33,223 nucleotides of DNA from Leishmania donovani (Eukaryota; Euglenozoa; Kinetoplastea; Trypanosomatida; Trypanosomatidae): assembly GCF_000227135.1 (NCBI RefSeq), contig NC_018250.1:505075-538297 (forward strand), given 5' to 3'. The translations under genes were made by a program, and so were the position numbers. The notes below the pieces were generated by a model. The model was not told where the DNA came from and made no database searches. It worked only from the letters and a program-made list of their open reading frames with translations. This document shows positions 16,519-26,117 of this stretch, one piece after another; within the stretch, counting starts at the first letter, position 1, and every line of letters starts with the position of its first letter.

Positions 16519-18537
16519 TTAGATATCAGCGCGGCTCCTCGCGTCGTCTGCGGTGATACGCAGTCCTTCCAGGGCCGCCGAGGACGCCATTAGGGACTCG
16601 ATCCACGCAGCACGACCCTCCGCCGTCGCCCAGCTCCGCCGCACCTCTGCAGAGGGCGACACCTTTGCAAAGGACATGCCCACAAGCTTCTCCTGAATGC
16701 TCTGCTGCACGCGCTGAAACCCGATCGAGGCCAAGCACGTCGTCCATTCGCTCATCCAGTTGCGACGCCGCGGACCCTGCGTGCGCGTGCTCACAATAAC
16801 AAGCAGTCCACCTTCCTTGAGCGCCAGGAAAGCATGGATGCACGCCAAGAAACGCAAGCGTGGGGTGGGGATGTAGGAAAGGAGAAGACAGAAAAAAACG
16901 GCGTCGTAGCTTTCCAGCCGCACCGCCGTCGCTGCAAGCGAACTTTGCGCCGCGTCGCCCGCACTGCCGTCACGTGAGTCGCAGGGGTGCAATCCGGAGT
17001 TTCCACCCCCGTCGGTGAGGCTGCTGGCTGGGCGCTGCCGCTGATAGCGGACGCGGCCCTCCTCCGCCGTGCCGGATGCAACGGCGGTACTGCTCCCGCG
17101 CACCGCTTCGTCTGCCTCCGGCTCTTCAGCGAAAAAACCCATCTGCAGCCAATCCGCCTGCCACACACACGGTGACGGGGCACCGTTCGAGCCATTGTTG
17201 CATCCCGCGGCTCCCTGATAGGGCGCAAGATCCATGGACGTTACATGCAGAGGTACCGGTGCAAGAGGCGCAGTACGGCTCAAGATCCTGCCGAAAAAGG
17301 GACCGTAGCATGAACCCACATCCAGAGTCCACAGCGGCGCAGGCGCTGACGTCGGCGTCGCATGAGGCGCGCCGCGGGTGTAGTGCAGCGCAGTAGCCCA
17401 CGCCGTGTGCTCGCCTCGGCGCCACGTCGACTCCTCCACAATGGCGCGTGCGTCTACATCCTCGTCGATGAGCCCTCGCACTGCACACACCTCCGTTGTC
17501 GACCCACTAATTGAGTCGGTACTCGAGGACAAGCAAGAGAAGCCGCCAGCCCTCGACATCTTTGGCGCAATGCTGCAGCTGCCATCCCGGGATGGTGTGC
17601 AGGCTCTGATCAGATGGCCCACCTCCGCTTCCGTCGCCATGCGACCATATCGCTGAAAGAAGAGCCTGCGAAGGGGCTTCACGACTCGTGCAAACACTCC
17701 AGGCAGTTGACGGAAGCGTGTCTGCTCGACGCACACCCTGAAGCATGGCAGGGAGGACGATTGCACAGCCGCCGGAGGTCGGCCATCAGCGGCGCCGGGT
17801 GCGCTGCCTGCAGTTCCCTCCCCGCAACCTTCCGTCTCTGCCTCGCCGAGGTAGTAGGAAGCGATGCTCTGCAAGCAGTAGCCGAGGCGGTCGCTGTAGT
17901 GGCGAGAGTCGGTGTCGGACATCGTCGCAGTTACCGTAGCTGACATTGCCTCGCCTATCATCACAAAAGAAGACGGCGTTTGTACCCCGTCTGCCGTATC
18001 GCTACTTCGCTTGCGCTTCTCGCCAAGACGTGGTGCGGTGGATTCAGACGTTGCTGCGCGGCCGCCGTGCGCTGCAGGCTCGCCTCTTGCGCGGCTACTA
18101 TCATCCACTCCAGTGCCGTGCCCCGCCAGAGGTGTCACAGATGGATTCCAGTACAGCGTTGCGAGATGATGCATCGCCTCAGCATAGGCGGAGAGCCGCT
18201 GCGCAGCCGCCTCGCCTGTCAGCGTGCACCGCCACGCTTTCAGCTCTTCGTGGTACGACGGTGGCGGCGCAGAGGCAGTAAGACAATATGAAGCGCCCAT
18301 GGCGGTTACCACAGTGCCACTGCCACTGACACCGGACTGCACGGCCGCCTGCAGGTGTCGATGCTGCTCCTTGATGAGAGATGCCCAGCCCAGGTGCTCT
18401 GTTGAAACAGCTTCGTTCTGCGATGTTGAGGTCAATGCAGGCGCTTGAGAAGGCGACTCTGGCAAAGGTGCGTGTGAGACCGACTCATGATACCTACCGG
18501 CACCGTTTTTTGCCTGCTGCGACTTTGCCGACGACAT
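16519..18537 (-). CDS. BMT2/SAMTOR-family SAM-binding protein
   Basis: 672 residues. The class I methyltransferase core is at about 403-625: motif I LWTLDVGSCYGPF (402-414), acidic end of strand 2 in TSMDLAPY (433-440), QADWLQ (460-465), motif IV YDAVFFCLLLSYIPTPRLRF (544-563), then GGLLVIVST and SIGFQRVQQSIQEKLVGMSF. LDVGSCxxPF together with FxLLLSYxPxPxxR is characteristic of the family containing yeast Bmt2 (25S rRNA m1A methyltransferase) and animal SAMTOR (SAM sensor upstream of mTORC1). An N-terminal helical part also fits (HLGWASLIKEQHRHLQAAV; AEAMHHLATLYWNP). Size is about twice human SAMTOR because of Ser/Ala/Gly-rich insertions at 140-260, 310-400 and 475-540. The first ATG is at 18535-18537; the frame upstream opens only with GTG. 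I cannot decide between rRNA methylation and SAM sensing. Confidence 0.85.
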   Translation of the reverse strand: MSSAKSQQAKNGAGRYHESVSHAPLPESPSQAPALTSTSQNEAVSTEHLGWASLIKEQHRHLQAAVQSGVSGSGTVVTAMGASYCLTASAPPPSYHEELKAWRCTLTGEAAAQRLSAYAEAMHHLATLYWNPSVTPLAGHGTGVDDSSRARGEPAAHGGRAATSESTAPRLGEKRKRSSDTADGVQTPSSFVMIGEAMSATVTATMSDTDSRHYSDRLGYCLQSIASYYLGEAETEGCGEGTAGSAPGAADGRPPAAVQSSSLPCFRVCVEQTRFRQLPGVFARVVKPLRRLFFQRYGRMATEAEVGHLIRACTPSRDGSCSIAPKMSRAGGFSCLSSSTDSISGSTTEVCAVRGLIDEDVDARAIVEESTWRRGEHTAWATALHYTRGAPHATPTSAPAPLWTLDVGSCYGPFFGRILSRTAPLAPVPLHVTSMDLAPYQGAAGCNNGSNGAPSPCVWQADWLQMGFFAEEPEADEAVRGSSTAVASGTAEEGRVRYQRQRPASSLTDGGGNSGLHPCDSRDGSAGDAAQSSLAATAVRLESYDAVFFCLLLSYIPTPRLRFLACIHAFLALKEGGLLVIVSTRTQGPRRRNWMSEWTTCLASIGFQRVQQSIQEKLVGMSFAKVSPSAEVRRSWATAEGRAAWIESLMASSAALEGLRITADDARSRADI

Positions 18538-18568
18538 TAGGCGCGACACTCAAATGAGGCTAGCGGCA

Positions 18569-18600
18569 CTGTGAGAACGCGGGAGCAAGGAAAGACAGCA
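18569..18600 (-). promoter_or_regulatory. Candidate trans-splice acceptor of the SAMTOR-like gene
   Basis: On the minus strand the run GCTGTCTTTCCTTGCTCCCG...TTCTCAC ends in AG at 18570-18569, about 30 bases before the ATG. A second AG follows at 18561-18560. Either would exclude the GTG-initiated extension from being needed. Confidence 0.4.
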
Positions 18601-19383
18601 CACTCACGCGGCCCGGCAACACCGTCCCTCTGGCTATGCTCGGTCAGTGCTTCGTTGATGCGTGCGTGTGACGCGCGCGCATGCGTATAGGGAATGCGTT
18701 TCAAGAGAGGGAAGACACAAAGCGAGCCAGTGAGCGCGTGTGAGTGCAGTGTGCATTCGAGATACGAGAGCGCGCGCATACGCAGCACAAAATCCATCCT
18801 GCGCCCCCCCCACACACACCGCCGCCCCTCCCCCTCCCTTTCCGTTCTTGTTCATCCCCTCACGGAGTCGTGCGAAGCGCTTTGTGGAAGGAGAGACCCG
18901 CAGAGCATCCGCACTGGCTTGACAGGAGGAGGGACACGCACCGCCATGTCCTCGCGTCCGCTCTTGACGGCCACCACACATATAATCGTAATACTAGTAA
19001 GAGAGGAGGGAGAGCACCCCTCTCAGCCCCTGCTGCTGGCCAGTGAGAGAGAAGCAGCCCCCCTCCCCCCACCTTTGCGAGTCCGCTCTCGCCCTCTTCT
19101 TTTTCTTTGTCAAGCCGCAGCTGTCTTGGGGTTGGTGAAGACTTGCCCATGAAAGAAAGCCACGCCGTCGAAGCATGCCCACTGGCTAAGACATTCCGGA
19201 GAAGGGCACACACGCAGACATACAGGCACAGACACAAAGAATGGCACAAGACACAGAAGACGCAGCAGCCACAACGCGCATCTTACCAGAAGGACACAGG
19301 CACAGGCAGGTCGCAAATGAAGAAGAAAGCGATGGGATAAGAGAGAGACGCGGAGAGGGAAAAGAAGGAAAATCACCATGGAG

Positions 19384-19410
19384 CAGCAGCAGCTGCTGCT
19401 GCTGCTGCTG
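19384..19410. repeat. (CAG)3(CTG)6 self-complementary triplet repeat
   Basis: Three CAG units run directly into six CTG units, giving an 18-base perfect palindrome at 19384-19401 with further CTGs behind it. It lies in non-coding sequence and may form a hairpin. Confidence 0.9.
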
Positions 19411-20012
19411 AAGTTGTGGCAAATGGATCAGCTTGCACGCGTGGGTGCTCGTGCGAGCGGGGTGTGCGAGAGAGAAGGGAAGCTGGGGATGGAGAGAGGT
19501 GATGCAGCCTATCCATGCTCATCCTCCCAGAAATCACCAAGCAAGAGAATGTAATGGAAAATCATAATGAGCAAAGACAGCCGCACCCGTTTCCAGTTCT
19601 TGGCGTGACCTATGCATCCCCTTCTCTGGCTTTTCGCTAGCTTCTCGTCTGCAGCCACGATTCAAGAGGCATGGGGCGCATCTCCCCCGCCCACCCCAAA
19701 AGCTGTGCCCACACGCTCAAGCAAACGACGACATCCCCCCTGAGGAGACAGTAAGGCAACAAAACCATCGCAAAGGAAGAGGGAGGAGGAGGGGGGCACA
19801 GATAAGATACAGATACGTATATGCGGAAATGGGCAAAGGAGCGCAGGAAAAGGGAAGGCAAAAGCGGCCTGCCACACACGCACACACGCACACCTTTTCT
19901 GTCTACGCGCAGGTACCGCTATACCCCAAGCCGGCCCTAAACCTTCCCACCTCTCCCGTCTACGGCGCCGTCAGCAGCACCACCACCACAACACACACAC
20001 CATACAGGCACG

Positions 20013-21476
20013 CTAGCAGTCCATGTAGTCACCCTCCTCAAAGGAGTCGCAGATGACCTCCACGGACGGCTTATCCAGCAACCGCTGAATCGCGTCCTGC
20101 ATCATGATGGACCCGCACACGTTGATGACCTTGAGAGACGGGCAGTCGGCCAGCCGATTCACGTCTGTCACGTTTGTCATCTTCAGATCAAGCTCCTCCA
20201 GCGTGGCGCACTCCGTCAGCATCTCCACACCTTCGTTAGTCACGGCCGTGCGCCCACACAGGATGCGGCGTATTTTCGGGCACTGGTGAAAGGCGTTGAT
20301 GCTAGAGATGTACAGACACCCAGTGAGCACCACCGTATCGAGCTCTGGCGACTCTTCCAGGTGAATCAAGGTGTAGTCTGTGAGCGCCGTGTTCGTCGCA
20401 TCGAGAACGCGCAGGTGCTCCATATTTTTGAGAAACGTGATGTTGTTGAGGTCGGTCGCGGCGCAGCGGAACATTTCGAGTTGGGTGCACTGCGCCACGC
20501 ATTCGATGTCCTGCAGTACGCTCAGCCGCGACACATCGAGGAAGCGGAGTTTCTTTAGGCTTCCCAGCGCGGACAGGTCAGCGATTTCCTCACAGCCGTC
20601 CAGCGACAAGTGCACCAGGTTCTTGGCCAACGACGTCTTAAGTGTATTCAACGTCATCGAGTGGAGCGGCGTCTCGGACATGAGCAACGTCGTCAATGAC
20701 TCCAGCGCCTCTTTAGGTATCTGCGTGAGGGCAGTGTCAATGAAGGTCGCGGTGAGATCGAGAGTGCGCAGGTTGGAGCTGAGGTCACTAAAAAAGGCAG
20801 AAGATGTGTCATCGTATACGCCGCAGCTTTCCACGTGCACGTCCACCAATGAGGCACATGTCTCGGAGTGGATCGCGTTCAGGTTGGAGAGCTTGCTGCA
20901 GGACCGCAGTGTCAACTTCTTGAGGTTCGAGAGGTGCAGCCCCGAGACACCGTCCGGCTCCACAGGGCAGAAGACGATCGTGAGAGATTCGAGGCTTTTG
21001 ATGCGGCTGGCATCCCCGAGGGACGTGACGCCGCGGCAGGAGACCAGCTCCAGCTCCCTCAAGTTTGTCAACGCGCCAAGGGGCTCGAAGAAAGAGTTCT
21101 CCACGGGAGCGTGATGCAGCACGAGGCGCGACAGCCCATTGGCGACTAAGGCGTGATAGCGGCCCAGCAGCTTAGCGCTGTGGGTGCGGAACTTGCGACC
21201 GATAGAGGAGATAGAGTACAGGGAGTAGTTGCTGCGTCCCCGCTCGTCTTCCTGGGCGTTGAAGATGATGCACTGGCCGTAGCGGGAAACCATGATTTCC
21301 TTGTGTGGTGCCCATGGGCTCTGCGGGCTCTGCACAGCGCTGCGAAACGGTCGCGAGACGCATCGCATGGCTGTCAGGGTGCGTCGGTTGTACGGCATGT
21401 AGCGCATCACCTCGTGAAGGGTTTCCTTGTCCGGAATCTCCCCCGTGAAGGGTGTCCCGCTGCTTTGAGAGAGCAT
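20013..21476 (-). CDS. Leucine-rich repeat protein with F-box-like N-terminus
   Basis: 487 residues. Residues 12-50 (GEIPDKETLHEVMRYMPYNR, RTLTAMRCVSRPFRSAV) have the look of an F-box: a short helix, a proline, then a leucine/valine-cysteine-rich second helix with CVSRPFR. From about 100 to 470 there are many leucine-rich repeats of the cysteine-containing type, e.g. LTNLRELELVSCRGVTSLGD, LSNLKKLTLRSCSKLSNLNA, LEELDLKMTNVTDVNRLADC. This is a substrate-receptor layout for an SCF ubiquitin ligase, or simply an LRR scaffold. The C-terminus is acidic (SFEEGDYMDC). ATG at 21474-21476 was used; the frame open upstream encodes a (CA)n/pyrimidine-derived peptide typical of 5' UTR. No signal peptide or membrane span. 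Unusually for this window, the protein has no long low-complexity insertions, which suggests a tightly constrained fold. Confidence 0.88.
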   Translation of the reverse strand: MLSQSSGTPFTGEIPDKETLHEVMRYMPYNRRTLTAMRCVSRPFRSAVQSPQSPWAPHKEIMVSRYGQCIIFNAQEDERGRSNYSLYSISSIGRKFRTHSAKLLGRYHALVANGLSRLVLHHAPVENSFFEPLGALTNLRELELVSCRGVTSLGDASRIKSLESLTIVFCPVEPDGVSGLHLSNLKKLTLRSCSKLSNLNAIHSETCASLVDVHVESCGVYDDTSSAFFSDLSSNLRTLDLTATFIDTALTQIPKEALESLTTLLMSETPLHSMTLNTLKTSLAKNLVHLSLDGCEEIADLSALGSLKKLRFLDVSRLSVLQDIECVAQCTQLEMFRCAATDLNNITFLKNMEHLRVLDATNTALTDYTLIHLEESPELDTVVLTGCLYISSINAFHQCPKIRRILCGRTAVTNEGVEMLTECATLEELDLKMTNVTDVNRLADCPSLKVINVCGSIMMQDAIQRLLDKPSVEVICDSFEEGDYMDC

Positions 21477-21516
21477 CGGCCGGTGTCGCAGAGGTGTCGG
21501 GAGGGAGAGAGGGTGT

Positions 21517-21595
21517 CTGGAAGCACGAGACGGAGAGGCACACACACACACGCACACGCACACGCGCGTGAAAAGGGAGAAGGGGGGGAACAAAA
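21517..21595 (-). promoter_or_regulatory. Candidate trans-splice region of the LRR gene
   Basis: On the minus strand, pyrimidine tracts at about 21570-21595 and 21519-21535 flank a (CA)n run and end in AG at 21518-21517, about 41 bases before the start codon. Confidence 0.4.
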
Positions 21596-21695
21596 GGGTT
21601 CGCGAGATGGGCAGTGCTGCAGCACGGGGAAGGCCGTGGAAGGGGAGGATGTTGTGTCAAGAAGCCAGACAAGGAAGAGAGAGAGGAGTGAACAA

Positions 21696-21719
21696 ATATA
21701 TATATATATATATATATAT
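21696..21719. repeat. (TA)12 microsatellite
   Basis: Twenty-four bases of alternating A and T in otherwise GC-rich DNA, about 220 bases upstream of the LRR start on the transcribed strand. It is likely polymorphic between strains. Confidence 0.95.
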
Positions 21720-22730
21720 GTACGCGTGTGTAAACGAAGGACTCTATGTGCGTCTGTGGATCTGCGACCCTGCGCGACAGGGTGGAGATGGAAAAGGTAT
21801 AGGAGGGCAGCAACGCGGCAACGCGTTAGTACGCGGCGTGCGTTTGGGGTGAGCAACCCCCCACAGTGGACGCACTGGGGCGCAACAATGAAGATTGATC
21901 AGTGTGATAAGCCCGCCTCACCATGCACAGACACACACGCCTATGTGGGCCCTTGCACGCCAAATGTGAGAAAATGCAGCAGAGGACAGAAAACCAACCA
22001 AAAGAAAATATATATTAAAAGCTGAATAGTGGGAGCAGGAACCAGAGAGAAGAGAGACGAAGAGGAAGAGGAGGAGAGTTAGCAGCATCGATGCCGCCGT
22101 ATGAGCAGATGCGGAGCGCGGGAGCAGCAGTGCGCATCCCTGGTCCTCAGCCGTTTCATTTTGCCAGACACACACTCACACAAGGCTGCGTAGTTCGCAT
22201 GAGTGGGTTGCCCCAGTGCAACAAAAAGCGAGAGAAAGAGAGAGACAAGCATACTCATGCAGGCTAGTGGGAGAGAACTCAGAGAGAGAGATGGGGGAGG
22301 ACGCCCAGACGTGTAGGCGAAAACGGGAGAAACAAGTAAGCAGAATGTCGGCTGTTGCCACCACACATATAATTGACTTATCTCCTGTCACACGAAGAGC
22401 TGGTCGGGTATGTGTCGCGGCTTCTCTGCTGCTCCTGCTAAGGAAGCTGTTGCTTGAGCACGAAAAACAGCATGAACGAAGAGCGCGGGAGAAACCTACC
22501 AAAAAATCTACAGAAGCCGATTCAAGCAGATGAGAGAAATGCAAGAGAAACTCCTCGTTGCGTCCACATGTAGCGGCACCCATCACAACCGCCGTCGCAC
22601 ATACTCCCGTGAGGGCGGGGAGGTGAAGAGTGCAACCACGGAGGGAGATAGCATCGTTAAGCAAACGCGGCGAGAAAGCTCAAACGCAAAACTCATCGGC
22701 GATGGGCACACGCACACCAACACACACCTG

Positions 22731-22750
22731 TACATGTATATATACATGTA
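22731..22750. repeat. Perfect 20-bp AT-rich palindrome
   Basis: The arm TACATGTATA is followed directly by its reverse complement. It lies in non-coding sequence and no function can be assigned. Confidence 0.85.
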
Positions 22751-23270
22751 TACATGCACATGGATTGCGATGCCCAAAGCGAGAGCGTAAACATGACAAA
22801 GAACAGAGAGCGGCAGAAAGAGCGATGTGGAGAGGGCGATGCGGCCTCTGTGGTCGACACCGCCGCCTCACGCCGCCACGAAGGTGTACGAGAAAAAAAA
22901 AAAACGCTGATTCTTCCAAGGATGAAGCACGCGACGAAACTGATCACCCATCCCACCAACCTCACTTCATCGCTTCGCGACGAGAGAGAGAGAAGACGAC
23001 CCGCGTCTACGACGTAGTGCATCCCCCCTCCCCTCCCTCCGCGCTTCTTCATGTCAGCACCCCCTCGTCCGTCATCCTCCACACAAACGCGCGCGCAAGC
23101 AGTTACGCGCAGCCGCACAAAGACAGCGATGGAAACCGGCGAGGAGAGGTGGAGCGAGGGAGGGCGCGAGAGCAGGAAAAGGGCAGGACATGGCAACAAT
23201 GTGAGAGAGCACCATTGACAGACAGTCGAAAACATTTTGCTTCCTCAATGTGTCATTCGCTCACGACCAC

Positions 23271-24561
23271 ATCAGCACAGAGGCGCGTGCAACCACAGCT
23301 GGCCCACCTCTGTTGCACTGCGGCTACATCCTGGCCGTTGAGGATAGGCTTTCCTGCCGCCAAATCGGGCTATGCGCCTAAAGGGATCTCGTTGTCCATC
23401 CTCGGATACGTGCTGCGCGATCGGCGTCACACGGGCTTGGCTGGACTGCCTACCTTGATACAAGCAGACCGCGTCCAGGGTCTGGCGGGAAAGCAGAGGC
23501 GGTGTGCTCCTGTCGTGCGGGTAGCAGGGGAATGTCGGCCTGGCGTCTGAGACCGGTAGCCAGGTCCGTAGCCTGTCCAGTTGGCGTCGACTCCTCCGCC
23601 ATTGCCGATTTTGCATGCTTGCCAAGCTTCTTTTGGTGCACCGATTCACAATCGGCCATCGACAAGCCGATATGAGAGGGGCGCGCGGCCGCTGCGCATA
23701 ATGGAGGTGTGCGCGTGCGGAGCTCCGAGGGGTATCGGTGCCTGCACACCGGCTTGAGAGCTGCGAAAGCGTTGTGACGGCACCGCCATGCGTGTGTGCA
23801 CCCATCCTCACGCTAAGTGCGCAAGGCGGCCTCCTGGCGTGGCTGCGGAGGGATGCAAGCGTGCGCGGCGCAGCAGCGCTGTGGGGTCGGGGGCAGGGGC
23901 TTGGCCTCTCCCAGCGGGTGTCCGCTATCTGCATATTTTGGGGCACCCACGATGGCTGCGGCTGCTTTGGCGTGAGGGTGCACAAGGGCCTTCGTGCAGT
24001 TCCCGGCCAGCACCAGCCGACCGCGCGGCGGCACCGTGGAGCAACGCTGACTCCAGCCGTGCCATGTAGGCGTAGCGGAGGCGATCCCTTGACGGACCGC
24101 ATTCGTGCGGGCAGACACCCCTGCGCTCGGCAGGCCGAGTCGTGGGTACTTTGATGGCCTGTGACGGGTGCGTGGGCTGTATGTGCACGCGGAGAAGGCT
24201 TGGGGAAAGTGGCGATCCTCTTCCAGATACGTGGGTGCAGCGGAAAGCTGCTGCTGGTTGCGGTGCCGCGCACTGGTGAGTGTGCATGCCCCTTTTGATT
24301 CGGTCGGGGAGGGGTGAGCAAGAACCAGTTACACGTACACATACACAGAGACACAACCACACGCGGGTCTTTCATCGTAAGCGTAGCCTTCCAAACGTGC
24401 AAACGCACGTTGGCAATATGGGAAACCTCATTAATCTGAGGAGTATGTCGAATAGATGTATGCATATATTATACACACGCGCAGGCAGGCACCGAGAGAG
24501 AAAGCGTGCGCCGTCGTCTGGTGTCGCGGAGCGGCGCAGTAATCTCGTGGGCACGGATGCT
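23271..24561. other. GC-rich region without a recognisable gene
   Basis: Base composition changes to GC-rich at about 23280 and stays so to about 24300, unlike the purine-rich UTR sequence to its left. A frame of about 400 codons is open on the minus strand (23272-24465), but its translation is rich in Arg, Pro, Ser, His and Cys, has no domain I know, and overlaps equally open frames. It may be decayed coding or repeat DNA adjacent to the pseudogene. I do not call a gene. Confidence 0.45.
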
Positions 24562-26117
24562 TCACGAGGGTCGGGGTAGCTGAGAGCTCTTGTGCACAAA
24601 CGCCGGCAGCGTCTCGTCGCGGAGGTCGAGCAAGCAGGCCGCGCGCGCAATGCCAGGATCGTTAAACTTCGCGTATACCGCCAAGCTCGCATTGCACAGG
24701 CCTACCAGGGCTGGGCATACATCCAAAGATGTCGATAGTTGCTTCGACCAGCACTGAAAGCTCAACAGAGAAATCCTGGCAGAACGGCTCTTGAAGTTAC
24801 CGATACGGTGCAAGACCTCTGGTGTCACCGCCATGGCGACGGCGCGGCGACCCGCTCACATTTTCCAGCGTGGGTATACTTGTAGTGGTGTCCCATGTGG
24901 TTTCCGTGGCCCGGAAGTACGATGAGTGTGTTGAGCGGGTCCTCGAAGAAGCGCAGCTTCACGCGCAGGTCATTGAAGAAGAGGGTCAAGGTGTCGGAGA
25001 GAGGCACCATGGCGCCGTGCGTGCCCGCGTGGCTCCCGGTCATGCGCAATACTTTGAAGCAGTCCTTTCTGTAGCTGTCCCCTCCCTCTTCCCCGGTGCG
25101 GCGCCGCAATCGCTATCCTTGGCGGGCCCGAAGCGACGCGCCGGTGCATGCGCGGCGGCAGCCGCTGAGCTGTTTTGCAAGCAAGCGCTCCGTGTTGTCC
25201 AATGCGTGCTCACACACCGCCTCGCCTGCCATGTAGTGAGACACGATGTTGCAAGGGCCGCGAGAGTTACCTGACAGCTCGGAGTGCCCCCGCTGCCAGA
25301 AGAGCATTTAGAAATAGCGGTCCACACCCGTCACCCGCCCACCCGCGCCGCTGTTAGGTACCCGTGTGGTGCATCAGATACTCGAAAACGCTGTGGCAGC
25401 AGGCCGAGGTGAAGGGGGGCTCTCAGATCATCCCCGTACATGTGCTTTGCCAGCGTAGGCACGCTACTGTTCACGAAGGACACGTTCGGGAACTTGACCT
25501 TGGTGCTGAGGCCAATGGAAGTGGCTGAGATCCCAGCGAGGAACGGCACAAGGTTGGCTGTGGTCTTCACCCCCCCCCGTCCCGAAGTGTCGCGGCCCCC
25601 TTCGCCGCTGCTGCTGTGTGAGCAGAGGTGCTCATGTGATGGAGCTCGATCAGGGAACCCGTGAACTTGGGCAAAGAGCGGCACAGCTCCTGTCGACTGG
25701 CGCCGTCAAACACGCGAATAAGCACATCGCTAGCCTGCCTCCCCGCCTCTGCGACGCAGCCCGCGGGGTGTCGGCCGTCCTCGCACTCGCGCTTCCAGTG
25801 TGAGGTGCACACGCCACTGCCTCGCCCCGAGCGAGAGCGGTGTGCGTGTTCAGCAGCGAGTCGTCCAGCGGCCACAGGTGGTACTCTTCGTGGTCCATCG
25901 CTGCGCAGAAGACCTTGCACACCGAAGAGCAGTTGAGCGGCGCACACAGCACATCCTCCAGCGGCACCTTGGGTCTCCGCTCACGCACGTTTCTGTCCAG
26001 CCGTGTACGCGGGTCACAAGGCGCTGCTACCAATGTCGAGGGATGCAGCTCCACCGCCGTGATCAGCTCGGATTTGAGGTTGCGGTGAACCACAGCGCCG
26101 CGCGTGCCGTCCTTCAA
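24562..26117 (-). pseudogene. Sulfatase-like (DUF229 type, alkaline phosphatase superfamily) pseudogene
   Basis: On the minus strand homologous pieces lie in the right order but in changing frames. First comes a piece with VFCAAMDHEEYHLWPLDDS (about 25850-26117). Next is ASDVLIRVFDGASRQELCRS...LPKFTGSLIELHH (about 25620-25770). Then NLVPFLAGISATSIGLSTKV...PTLAKHMYGDD (about 25420-25590), then GNSRGPCNIVSHYMAGEAVC (25113-25307). After an in-frame stop follow FKVLRMTGSHAGTHGAMVPL and NTLIVLPGHGNHMGHHYKYT (24825-25109). Last, in another frame, come TPEVLHRIGNF and LSTSLDVCPALVGL (24562-24834). The order Dx(S/T)R, NxxPxLxGI, SH, D, (D)HGxxxG, tL-Dv-aTL is that of DUF229 sulfatase-like proteins. 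At least four frame changes and two in-frame stops are needed, there is no ATG start, and the metal-binding DHG aspartate reads GHG. The upstream limit is uncertain. Confidence 0.7.

Larger units (their letters stand above)
18538..20012. other. Intergenic region between SAMTOR-like and LRR genes
   Basis: About 1.5 kb. It shows homopurine and homopyrimidine stretches, a C-run near 18805, and the trinucleotide array at 19384-19410. No frame gives a recognisable protein. It should contain the LRR gene's 3' UTR on the right. Confidence 0.55.
21477..23270. other. Long intergenic region with AT-rich repeats
   Basis: About 1.8 kb without a convincing gene on either strand. Visible landmarks are the LRR 5' flank, the (TA)n at 21696-21719, an AT-rich patch near 22007-22020, a 20-bp palindrome at 22731-22750 and an A12 run near 22893. 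AT-rich islands of this kind are rare in the rest of the window. Confidence 0.55.

Noticed and set aside
18538..18549. Start of the SAMTOR-like protein four codons upstream
   Set aside because: The codon there is GTG, not ATG; trypanosomatid nuclear genes start at ATG.
21477..21593. Upstream extension of the LRR gene to 526 codons
   Set aside because: It translates a (CA)n repeat into a Cys-Val run, and a candidate splice acceptor lies at 21517-21518, inside it.
23272..24465. Minus-strand frame of 397 codons as a gene
   Set aside because: Composition is unlike the real genes, no motif, and other frames are equally open; kept only as a finding to check.
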